DNA from: Nitrospirales bacterium
GTDB taxonomy: Bacteria; Nitrospirota; Nitrospiria; Nitrospirales; UBA8639
NCBI GenBank assembly: GCA_021604005.1
Contig: BQIV01000004.1
Location: 120,289 to 184,288, forward strand
Length of the DNA stretch: 64,000 nucleotides
Direction: 5' to 3'
Part shown: positions 53,232 to 60,432 of the stretch, piece by piece
Numbering within the stretch: the first letter of the stretch is position 1
How the letters are laid out: the number at the start of each line of letters is the position of its first letter
Notes under the pieces: model-generated
Told to the model about the DNA's origin: nothing
What the model saw: the letters and a program-made list of their open reading frames with translations, nothing else
The model's database searches: none
Program-made: the position numbers and the translations under genes

Positions 53232-53717
53232 ATGGAATGTGAATGCGGGCAAATGCTCAATCTGTGTGGTGTTGATGAAGTGGATGCCACGACCTGTATG
53301 GCGAGGTTTTCTTGCGAACCATGCGGGGAGTATGTGGGTATCGAAGGCGAACGAGCGGAAATCGCACCATTGTTACCCCATGTCTGTTGGTCTGATGAGG
53401 CCCAGCATGTCCTCAACCGGATGCCTCCGTATGTGGTCCCACTCTATCGAGATGATGTAGAGCGTTATGCGCAGACCACGGGAACAAAACTCGTTACATT
53501 TGATTTTTTAGGAGAAGCCAAAAATCAAGGCACTGTCGCATGGAGTGCGGAATCACTGCGTCGGTTAGAGCGAGTTCCGCCTGGGATCAGGGCCATGGCT
53601 CGCATCGAACTAGAGCGAACGGCTTTGGAGCGTGGGATGACCGAGGTCACGGTCGTGCTCATGGAAGAAATTAAAGCTAGGTACTTTGGGATGGGAAGCA
53701 CGCAAACTGTATCGTAG
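53232..53717 (+). CDS. Tandem PCP_red-domain protein with cysteine-rich N-terminus
   Basis: A 161-residue cytoplasmic protein. Residues about 53-100 (CWSDEAQHVLNRMPPYV...VERYAQTTG) and about 103-155 (VAWSAESLRRLERVPPGIR...ERTALERGM) are two copies of the PCP_red domain. That domain was first seen at the C-terminus of the light-independent protochlorophyllide reductase subunit BchB/ChlB. The N-terminus holds C3, C5, C12, C22, C28 and C31, a possible zinc or iron-sulfur site. No chlorophyll biosynthesis genes are present in the window. PCP_red proteins occur in many non-phototrophs; their role there is unknown. Confidence 0.78.
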   Translation: MECECGQMLNLCGVDEVDATTCMARFSCEPCGEYVGIEGERAEIAPLLPHVCWSDEAQHVLNRMPPYVVPLYRDDVERYAQTTGTKLVTFDFLGEAKNQGTVAWSAESLRRLERVPPGIRAMARIELERTALERGMTEVTVVLMEEIKARYFGMGSTQTVS

Positions 53718-53774
53718 TACGAAGCAAGTCATGGGTCGGTCGGTGCGTCCCGACGTAAGGAATATGAGAGTCAC

Positions 53775-54857
53775 ATGCTTCATCGATTAGCACTCAGAGT
53801 CGTTCCTCAGCTCAATGCGTTAGTGACGGAACCCGCGGTTCGGAAGCGGAAGCGGTTAGTGATGTTAGCGCCAGGGCTGGTTGCTTTTGGGATCTATCAT
53901 CTGGTGAAGTCTTCTCTCCCCTTGGGTAATCCATTCGTGCTTCTACTTTTCAGCGGGTTTCTCGCATCTCTGACGGCATTGTGGTCGTATCGAATGGGAC
54001 GCAACGAGTCCGTTGCCATCTTTCTGCAAGAAGATGGAGTGAAGCGGATCGCGTGGGTTGTCGGCTGGATTGGTTTGGCCTACGGTATGCAACTTTCGCT
54101 TCTTGTGCTCATGCTCTTAAAGGTATTTGTGGCGTATGACTTTCTCTTGCATCCAGAAGGTCCCGCCATGATGGCGATTATTATCTCAAGCTCTTCTGTG
54201 ACACGGGATGCCTTTGAGTTGGGGTACGTTCGATGGAAAGAGCGGCAAGGGAAGAAAGTCGTCACGTTTCCTGATGGTGGCCCATTTCGGCGTTGGGTGC
54301 AGTTAGAGTTTGGGACTATGGGGCGCTGGACGGGAGGGGCGGCAATTCTCTCAATGGGAATGGCGCTGCTTCTCATGACGCTTGGCTATTGGGGTAGCCA
54401 TGATTTGACGCAATCGATCATGCTGTCGATTCTTTCCGCATGTTTAGGCTTCGTGGCCTTCTATGCCGGAAAGTCCAGGACGGGAGATTGGCGCGCAGGC
54501 ATACAGGAACTCGGGTGGCTGCCGTTAGGGAGATTTTGGCTGTGGCCCTGTGTGACGTTTGCGCTTACGTACTACCTGGTCCAAGCCGGCTTTTTCACAT
54601 TTTTGGTCCAACAGGAAGAATTAAAGAGCTTCGCTCAACTATTCATTGCTGCAACAACCGCGGCCATGATGACGGGATACAGTTTTTACTTGGGTCGTTG
54701 TCAATTACTCGAAGCTGAAACGCATCATGGAATTCCTGCAAATATTCAAAGCTGTCCATTTGTCATGGGTATTTTAAGTAAAGCGGGTGTCGTCTCCAAC
54801 GGTTCAGGGTCGACGTCAGTTGTCGGGGCTGCCACGCAACCTGAGAAAGTTGGATGA
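53775..54857 (+). CDS. Polytopic membrane protein upstream of the bd-like oxidase
   Basis: A 360-residue protein with eight or nine hydrophobic segments and no family I recognise. Notable points are a long cytoplasmic or periplasmic loop (YVRWKERQGKKVVTFPDGG) in the middle, and a C-terminal hydrophilic tail of about 50 residues. It overlaps the bd-like oxidase gene by 4 bases (ATGA), the strongest coupling in this region. That makes it a candidate second subunit in place of the missing CydB, or an assembly factor; sequence alone cannot say which. Confidence 0.72.
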   Translation: MLHRLALRVVPQLNALVTEPAVRKRKRLVMLAPGLVAFGIYHLVKSSLPLGNPFVLLLFSGFLASLTALWSYRMGRNESVAIFLQEDGVKRIAWVVGWIGLAYGMQLSLLVLMLLKVFVAYDFLLHPEGPAMMAIIISSSSVTRDAFELGYVRWKERQGKKVVTFPDGGPFRRWVQLEFGTMGRWTGGAAILSMGMALLLMTLGYWGSHDLTQSIMLSILSACLGFVAFYAGKSRTGDWRAGIQELGWLPLGRFWLWPCVTFALTYYLVQAGFFTFLVQQEELKSFAQLFIAATTAAMMTGYSFYLGRCQLLEAETHHGIPANIQSCPFVMGILSKAGVVSNGSGSTSVVGAATQPEKVG

Positions 54858-56743
54858 GGAGTTTCATGATTGCGCAACGGTTGACAATGATTCTGGTCAT
54901 GTTCTTAGTTGCGTGGGATGTGCATGCCCTTTCTGACCCTTCATATGCATATGCCGAATCTTCTTACTCGACTGTGGCGTCAACAGATATCTACTTTCAA
55001 ACAGAGGGTACGCCTGTTGGTCCCGCAGCCAAAGAATTTCAATCTTCGTATCCTGATATTCAATACGTCAACAATCGTGTCTTGGTTTGGGTCGTGGCTC
55101 AACAGCATACGTATTTTGGTGGGTTTGTTCTTGCGCTTCCGCTATTCGCTGTACTGTTGGAGTTTTTTGGCCTTGCACGCCGAGACCCGGAATCTGCTCG
55201 TCGCTATGATGGCTTGGCGCATGACATTGTGCGAGTGGCGGTGGTTTCATTGTCGTTTACCGCCCTGCTGGGTGCACTGATGTTGGGGGTCTTTATCACA
55301 TTCTACCCAGGGTTTATGGGCTATATGGGTGCAACATTTAAGAGTATGATGCCGCTGTATGCGGGGGTCTTCTTTGGAGTCTCATCCTTGTTACTGCTGT
55401 ATTACTATAGTTGGGATTCCATGGCCACTCGCGGAAAAAAATGGGTGCATATGTCCATTGGCGTTCTCGTCAATGCGATGGGGGCATTGCTGTTAATCAT
55501 CGCAAACGCGTGGGCCTCATTCATGATGGGGCCGGCAGGTGTCGATAGTGATGGTCGGTTTTTAGGCAATGTGTGGCATTTATTGCATTCGCCCTTATGG
55601 AATCCGTTAAACACCCATCGTTTTTTAGCTGATATTATGTCGGCTGGTGCGGTCGTGGTGGCGTATGCGGCCTATCGTTTTCTCACAACAAAATCAAAAG
55701 ACGAACGTGCGTATTATGACTGGGTCGGGTATGTGTTTATGTTGGTGGTCGTGTGTGCATTGCTACCGATGCCGATTGCCGGGTATTGGTTGATGAAGGC
55801 GGTTTTTCAATTCAGCTCACAAATGGGTGGCACAATGATGGGCGGACTGCTGTCATGGATGTTTGTCATTCAAGCCGTCACGGTTGGTGTCTTATTTTTA
55901 GGTATCAACTATTATATTTGGCAATCCCTAGGTCGCATACAAGGGGGAGAGCGGTATCATCCCTATTTTAAAATTATTATTTTTGCTTTGTTGGGTTGTT
56001 TTATTGTGTGGTTTACCCCCCATACGATTGCGATGACCCCGAGTGAAATGAAGGCGATGGGTTCGGCTCAGCATCCTGTGATCGGTCAATTTGGCGTGAT
56101 GTCGGCCAAAAACGGCGCTATCAATATTATGATTTGTCTCACTGCTCTGAGTTATTTATTGTATCGACGCGCCAATCGGGTGATTACGGTTTCTTGGGCC
56201 TGGAAAGGCAATGTCGCCTTAGGCATGTTGTTTGTTTTAGGAATTGGGAATATTCTCTGGCTTGCCATTTATGGGTTTTATATTCCGGCAAACGTTCGGG
56301 TAGGCTTGTCCATGCCGCAGGGTGTTACTACAGCCATGGTGGTGCTAGGGGGGATTGCTCTGAATCAGGTGATGTTGCGAAATTCGAAAGTCATCGGGCC
56401 GATTGCCTGGGGGGAAATTTCGCTTCGGGGGATGGTCACGTTGTTTGGGGTGGCTGCGGCGTTTACCTGGGTGATGGGATTGATGGGGTACATCCGTTCA
56501 GCAGGCCGTCTTGGCTGGCATGTCAATGCATTACTCCCGGACTCCTCCCCATGGGCGTATATGCCGGAAATCGGGTTTGCGGCGAAAATGGTGACGATCA
56601 ACATGCTGCTGTTTTGGACATCGGTATTTTTTATGTTCTGGCTCAGCCGGCGTGATTATCAAACGGCTGATGAGCGAATAGGGAGTCCTGTCCCGTCTTC
56701 TCCGCTCGTGCAAACGCTTTCACAAGAGGAAACATCGGTATGA
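54854..56743 (+). CDS. Cytochrome bd-like oxidase protein, paralogue 1
   Basis: A 629-residue protein with an N-terminal signal-like segment and about 14 transmembrane helices, distantly related to CydA. Candidate heme or metal histidines shared with the paralogue at 60433 are H85 in AQQHTYFGG, H242 and H245 in VWHLLH, the NTHR histidine, H390 in FTPHTIAMTP, and WHVN near the C-terminus. No CydB-like gene lies in the window. Similar large bd-like proteins are known from Nitrospira, where they are proposed terminal oxidases. It lies in an operon with DUF3047 and FGE-fold proteins downstream. Confidence 0.85.
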   Translation: MRSFMIAQRLTMILVMFLVAWDVHALSDPSYAYAESSYSTVASTDIYFQTEGTPVGPAAKEFQSSYPDIQYVNNRVLVWVVAQQHTYFGGFVLALPLFAVLLEFFGLARRDPESARRYDGLAHDIVRVAVVSLSFTALLGALMLGVFITFYPGFMGYMGATFKSMMPLYAGVFFGVSSLLLLYYYSWDSMATRGKKWVHMSIGVLVNAMGALLLIIANAWASFMMGPAGVDSDGRFLGNVWHLLHSPLWNPLNTHRFLADIMSAGAVVVAYAAYRFLTTKSKDERAYYDWVGYVFMLVVVCALLPMPIAGYWLMKAVFQFSSQMGGTMMGGLLSWMFVIQAVTVGVLFLGINYYIWQSLGRIQGGERYHPYFKIIIFALLGCFIVWFTPHTIAMTPSEMKAMGSAQHPVIGQFGVMSAKNGAINIMICLTALSYLLYRRANRVITVSWAWKGNVALGMLFVLGIGNILWLAIYGFYIPANVRVGLSMPQGVTTAMVVLGGIALNQVMLRNSKVIGPIAWGEISLRGMVTLFGVAAAFTWVMGLMGYIRSAGRLGWHVNALLPDSSPWAYMPEIGFAAKMVTINMLLFWTSVFFMFWLSRRDYQTADERIGSPVPSSPLVQTLSQEETSV

Positions 56744-57414
56744 AGAAATGGTGTGCACGTCACGCAAACATTCGATATTCGATTCTCTGGAGTGTGTTGA
56801 CGCTTATGGTGGTCTTCTCTGTAGATGTCACGCAGCGCGTATTTGCGCAATCGGCAACCGGGTCGATACTCATCGAAGACTTTAGTCAACCTGATGAAAA
56901 CGGATTTCCTCAAAAATGGGATGCGCAACGGAGTAAGGTGACGGCGCAGGAAACGTATGTGATCGGTCAAGAGGATGGGGTGTCGTTTTTACAATCGCAG
57001 AATGCGAGTCAACGCGTCTATACCAAACACATGTCTTGGGATCCGAAGACTCATCCGATCTTAACCTGGCGGTGGCGGGTCCGCTCGGTAGAAGAAGGGG
57101 CAGAGTTTATTGCTGCCGTGTATCCTTCATTAGACACGGACTTGATGTTTATTCCTGTGAATACCAAGTATGTGTGGAGTGTCAGTCAACCCGTTGGGAC
57201 GACAAAAGAAGGGGGCATGTTCGGATCGACGGAAGTGGTGATTCGAAGCGGGGCAGAACAGATTGGGGTGTGGGTGGAAGAACGCATTAATGTCTATGAA
57301 GATTTTAAGGAAATTCATCAGCATGAACCCGCTCCGAAAGCATGGGGAATTTCTCTGCTAGGCGGTCCTGGGGTCGAGGTTGACTTTGGTTCACTTGCGG
57401 TTCATCCTGAATAA
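56740..57414 (+). CDS. Exported DUF3047 protein
   Basis: A 224-residue protein with a signal peptide (LWSVLTLMVVFSVDVTQRVFAQ), then a jelly-roll-like DUF3047 domain: IEDFSQPDENGFPQKW, HPILTWRWRV, DLMFIPVNTKYVWS and PAPKAWGISLLGGPGVEVDFG. DUF3047 has no known function; the fold resembles carbohydrate-binding modules. It overlaps the bd-like gene by 4 bases (ATGA), so it is cotranscribed and translationally coupled. A periplasmic accessory role is inferred from location only. Confidence 0.82.
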   Translation: MKKWCARHANIRYSILWSVLTLMVVFSVDVTQRVFAQSATGSILIEDFSQPDENGFPQKWDAQRSKVTAQETYVIGQEDGVSFLQSQNASQRVYTKHMSWDPKTHPILTWRWRVRSVEEGAEFIAAVYPSLDTDLMFIPVNTKYVWSVSQPVGTTKEGGMFGSTEVVIRSGAEQIGVWVEERINVYEDFKEIHQHEPAPKAWGISLLGGPGVEVDFGSLAVHPE

Positions 57415-57461
57415 TCCAACGCGTGTTCCGTTCTTTCTGTAGAGAGGCATGATGGTGCAAT

Positions 57462-57839
57462 ATGTCACAGACCAAAATTATTGATGTTTTGATTGGTACC
57501 CTGGTCATGGGGACGGTTGGGACATTGATTGGTTTGCTTATGGGGGGCGGGTATTTGCCGGTTGCTGTTGTGATTGGTATTACATTGGGCGCTGGAGTCG
57601 GGATGTTTGGCGGGCGCCGTTTCTTCTTGAGTATTTTTGTCGGGTCAATTCTTGGTGGATTGTTGGCGTGGGTGCTCGGAGGCGTCGATGCCGTGACCGT
57701 TGGGTCGGCCTCCGGTGCGGCAATGGGAGGATTTTTAGGGGTTCAGGTTTCTATGATTCTCGACTCACTTGCCGAACGGAAGCGAAGATTGGCGGCGGCG
57801 TCTTTGCCAGCAGACGAGCCGAGCAAAACAGAAGTCTAA
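57462..57839 (+). CDS. Small glycine-rich membrane protein
   Basis: A 125-residue protein with three or four transmembrane helices rich in Gly-x3-Gly packing motifs ([35 protein letters not shown]) and a charged C-terminal tail ending SKTEV. It belongs to no family I recognise. Gaps of 47 and 61 bases flank it in the bd-like operon. Its size and helix count suggest an accessory subunit or membrane anchor. Confidence 0.7.
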   Translation: MSQTKIIDVLIGTLVMGTVGTLIGLLMGGGYLPVAVVIGITLGAGVGMFGGRRFFLSIFVGSILGGLLAWVLGGVDAVTVGSASGAAMGGFLGVQVSMILDSLAERKRRLAAASLPADEPSKTEV

Positions 57840-57900
57840 CCAGTTCGATCGTGTGAACAATTGTGTGCTCACCAAGACCGATATAGATTGAGGGTATGAC

Positions 57901-58818
57901 ATGCCGGAAAATAATAAAGTGCTCATTGGGTCGATTATCTTTGTCTTCGGTTCATTTATCATGATGATTGTGATGCTGCTCTATGAGACCTATAAGAGCA
58001 AGGCTGAATTGGAAGCTGTGGCCTCAAAGATTCCGGCAAAAGCCAAGGTCTTGAAAGCCGCGCCGGTCCAAGACTACTCAATGTATAAAATTGTTGTCGG
58101 GGATGAGGGGAGAGAAATGGTCGAGATCCCTGAAGGCCCTTTTACGATGGGAAGCCGAAAAGACGACCCAGATGAGGGGCCAGCACATCCCGTGTATCTC
58201 CACACCTATTATATTGATTTGAAAGAAGTGACTCAAAAAGAATATGACCGCTTCTTGAGCATGACGAAATATCAAAAACCTGTCGTCCCTGTCTTTGAAG
58301 ATGAAGTGACGAAGCTTCAAAACCCTGATTATCCCGTCATCGCGGTCACCTGGAATGATGCAGTCGCCTATTGCCGATGGGCCGGAAAACGATTGCCTAC
58401 GGAAGCTGAGTGGGAGAAGGCCGCTCGAGGAGAAGGGAAGCGGCAGTACCCATGGGGGGAGAAGTTTGATCAAAACTACGCCAATGTGGATGGCAAGGAT
58501 GATGGCTATCAGTATTTAGCCCCGGTTGGCTCATATGAAGTGGGCCGGAGTCCGTTTGGTCTGTATGATATGACGGGAAATGTCGCCGAATGGGTTATGG
58601 ATAACTATGCGGCGGATTATTATCAGGTAACGCCATATCGTAACCCGACCGGTCCGGACAACGAGGATGTCTATAAAGTCATTCGTGGCGGGTCGTGGCG
58701 GGAGTCTCGAGTGGGAGCACGATTGACCAAGCGGTTCTCGGCAAAGATGTGGAGGACTGATGCCAGCGTGGGATTCCGTTGCGCGAAAGATCCGGAGAAG
58801 CCAGTGAAGCAGCTGTAG
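57901..58818 (+). CDS. Membrane-anchored FGE/SUMF1-fold protein without catalytic cysteines, copy 1
   Basis: A 305-residue protein with one N-terminal transmembrane helix, a linker, and a periplasmic FGE-sulfatase-like domain from about residue 70. It has the hallmark motifs: EIPEGPFTMGS, PVIAVTWNDAVAYCRWAGKRLPTEAEWEKAARG, PYPWGE-like QYPWGE, DMTGNVAEWV, KVIRGGSW and SVGFRCA. The cysteine pair that copper-dependent FGE uses after RGGS is absent (RESRVGARL). It therefore should not be a sulfatase activator. It resembles structural or binding variants of the fold; its partner is probably in this respiratory operon. Confidence 0.85.
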   Translation: MPENNKVLIGSIIFVFGSFIMMIVMLLYETYKSKAELEAVASKIPAKAKVLKAAPVQDYSMYKIVVGDEGREMVEIPEGPFTMGSRKDDPDEGPAHPVYLHTYYIDLKEVTQKEYDRFLSMTKYQKPVVPVFEDEVTKLQNPDYPVIAVTWNDAVAYCRWAGKRLPTEAEWEKAARGEGKRQYPWGEKFDQNYANVDGKDDGYQYLAPVGSYEVGRSPFGLYDMTGNVAEWVMDNYAADYYQVTPYRNPTGPDNEDVYKVIRGGSWRESRVGARLTKRFSAKMWRTDASVGFRCAKDPEKPVKQL

Positions 58819-58913
58819 ATGGCTGTGTTAGGTGATATCAATTCTGATGTCAGATATGTCTTGTCTTGCTGATCTCTTCATAGAATGCTTTAGGTTAGAG
58901 TGGCGTAACACGC

Positions 58914-59816
58914 ATGGATGGCCGATTTAAGTTTGTGTTTCTCATTGCGGTGTTGTTTCTGACAAGTCTGCCACTACTGGGGATTTTAAAAGGTACGAAA
59001 CCGCCTCCTCCGGATCCAGATGATGCTCTCATGACGGCACGGCATGGTGAAGAGGCAGCAGGGCATGAAGGCGAAGATGTCACACTGATCGACAATCGCA
59101 TGGTGAAGATTCCTGCTGGTGAATTTATCCGGGGAACCAACACTGGCGGATTCAATGAACGTCCGGAAAATTCTTTGTATGTCGATACATACTGGATCGA
59201 TGAGTTTGAAGTCACCAATCATCAGTATCTAGAGTTTGTGGAGAGTACCGGGCATCGCAAGCCAGGTCCACCGTCCCGCTACGCAAAGAATATGACCAAC
59301 CTGAGAGGTCCGAATCAGCCAGTGACGTATGTGTCATGGGCCGATGCTAAGGCCTTTTGCGAGTGGAAGGGCAAGCGGTTGCCGACTGAGGCTGAGTGGG
59401 AAAAAGCTATGCGGGGGACGGATGGGCGAATGTGGCCGTGGGGAGATGAACTCGGTAAGGATTTGGCTAATTTAGGGGGAGCGCAAGATGGGTATGAATT
59501 TACAGCACCGGTTGGGTCGTTTCCTCAAGATCGAAGTGTCTTTGGTGTGTTTGATGGTGCCGGCAACCTGATGGAATGGACCGACAATTGGTATGTAGAG
59601 CAACTGTATTCAACGTCGGTAGCGTCAGATAGTTCCACAGTTTCCCGGACGTATAAGACGTTACGTGGTGGAGGATATACCAACAGAGGGGTGGATCTTC
59701 GCATCACCAGCCGGATGTTTATGGTGCCGGACTTTAGAGATGAAACGATTGGATTTCGGTGTGTGAGTTCTCAAGAAAACGCTAGAAACCCTGAAGATTT
59801 AGCCGATGGAATTTAG
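58914..59816 (+). CDS. Membrane-anchored FGE/SUMF1-fold protein without catalytic cysteines, copy 2
   Basis: A 300-residue paralogue of the preceding gene: an N-terminal helix, then the FGE domain with KIPAGEFIRGTN, PVTYVSWADAKAFCEWKGKRLPTEAEWEKAMRG, MWPWGDE, DGAGNLMEW, TLRGGGYTNRG and IGFRCVS. Again no catalytic cysteine pair is present. Two diverged copies in tandem suggest a heteromeric assembly with the bd-like oxidase. It ends the run of genes before the second oxidase module. Confidence 0.85.
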   Translation: MDGRFKFVFLIAVLFLTSLPLLGILKGTKPPPPDPDDALMTARHGEEAAGHEGEDVTLIDNRMVKIPAGEFIRGTNTGGFNERPENSLYVDTYWIDEFEVTNHQYLEFVESTGHRKPGPPSRYAKNMTNLRGPNQPVTYVSWADAKAFCEWKGKRLPTEAEWEKAMRGTDGRMWPWGDELGKDLANLGGAQDGYEFTAPVGSFPQDRSVFGVFDGAGNLMEWTDNWYVEQLYSTSVASDSSTVSRTYKTLRGGGYTNRGVDLRITSRMFMVPDFRDETIGFRCVSSQENARNPEDLADGI

Positions 59817-59823
59817 TCAATTC

Positions 59824-59928
59824 TCAAAGAAAATCGAAGTAATAAAGAATGAGAAAGACTGCAAGCAGAATATTGACAACCATTCCAGCCAAAACTATAA
59901 TGTCGAACACTTTTGCATTGGTACGCAT
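59824..59928 (-). CDS. Putative 34-residue single-helix membrane protein
   Basis: An ATG with AAGGAAAATTTC before it opens a 34-codon frame whose product has one clear hydrophobic helix (FDIIVLAGMVVNILLAVFLI) and an aromatic end (LYYFDFL). It looks like a real miniprotein. The caution is that the strong promoter of the second oxidase module (59873-59901, plus strand) lies inside it, so it would be antisense to that promoter. It is near respiratory genes where small helical subunits are common. Confidence 0.45.
   Translation of the reverse strand: MRTNAKVFDIIVLAGMVVNILLAVFLILYYFDFL
59873..59901 (+). promoter_or_regulatory. Consensus sigma-70 promoter of the second bd-like oxidase module
   Basis: A perfect TTGACA at 59873-59878 and a perfect TATAAT at 59896-59901 with the ideal 17-base spacing. 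A leader of about 125 nt precedes the miniprotein gene at 60034. This predicts strong, largely constitutive transcription of the downstream module. Confidence 0.85.
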
Positions 59929-60033
59929 GAAATTTTCCTTGAAAAGTGAAATAATGGCAATTGAATAGCATGGCATTCTTTAAGCTGTCAAGTGGAAAGA
60001 ACTAGGTGAAATCATTTAGCAATAGGTGGGACA

Positions 60034-60147
60034 ATGGCAACAGGTGATTCAGTTCAAACTAAAATCGGAAAAGCAATTTTTTATCTCACATGCGCTGTGA
60101 GTTTTTGGTTCTTTTACTGGTTTGCGGGAATTCAATGCCCCTGCTAA
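60034..60147 (+). CDS. 37-residue membrane miniprotein 1 of the second oxidase module
   Basis: An ATG with AGGTGGG upstream opens a 37-codon frame. The product begins MATGDSVQTKIGKA, continues with an aromatic-rich helix (IFYLTCAVSFWFFYWFAG), and ends IQCPC. It is the first gene after the consensus promoter, 58 bases before the second miniprotein. Its size, helix and position resemble small accessory subunits of oxidases such as CydX, but the sequence is not recognisably homologous. Confidence 0.62.
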   Translation: MATGDSVQTKIGKAIFYLTCAVSFWFFYWFAGIQCPC

Positions 60148-60205
60148 TAGCAATGAACCGAGAAGCTTTTTCCAGGTCTTAAAAGATTTTTACGGGAGGG
60201 GTGAC

Positions 60206-60319
60206 ATGCAAATAGTCTACGTAGTGGTTTCGCTGATAATTTCTTTCGTCTATTTCCAGTTTTTAGATTGGTTCCTCATGGACGCGCAGGGGCTCGACTA
60301 CTTCTACATGTTTCGGTAG
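60206..60319 (+). CDS. 37-residue membrane miniprotein 2 of the second oxidase module
   Basis: An ATG with GGGAGGGG 5 nt upstream opens a 37-codon frame beginning MQIVYVVVSLIISFVYFQFL and ending YFYMFR. The frame also stays open upstream to a TTG at 60122, but the ribosome-binding site favours the shorter form. One hydrophobic helix fills residues 1-22, followed by a short acidic and aromatic tail. It is the immediate neighbour of the second bd-like gene. Confidence 0.65.
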   Translation: MQIVYVVVSLIISFVYFQFLDWFLMDAQGLDYFYMFR

Positions 60320-60432
60320 ATGGTTGATTGGTGTTACTGATGCTCTTATGTTGTGGCTCTTTACGAATTGAAACTTTAGGAAAGATATAAAATGGAATTA
60401 AGGACTTGCTCAATTTTAAAAGGAGGTTGGTC

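Noticed and set aside
57901..59816. The two FGE-fold genes as sulfatase-modifying enzymes
   Set aside because: The catalytic cysteine pair is absent and no sulfatase gene is in the window.
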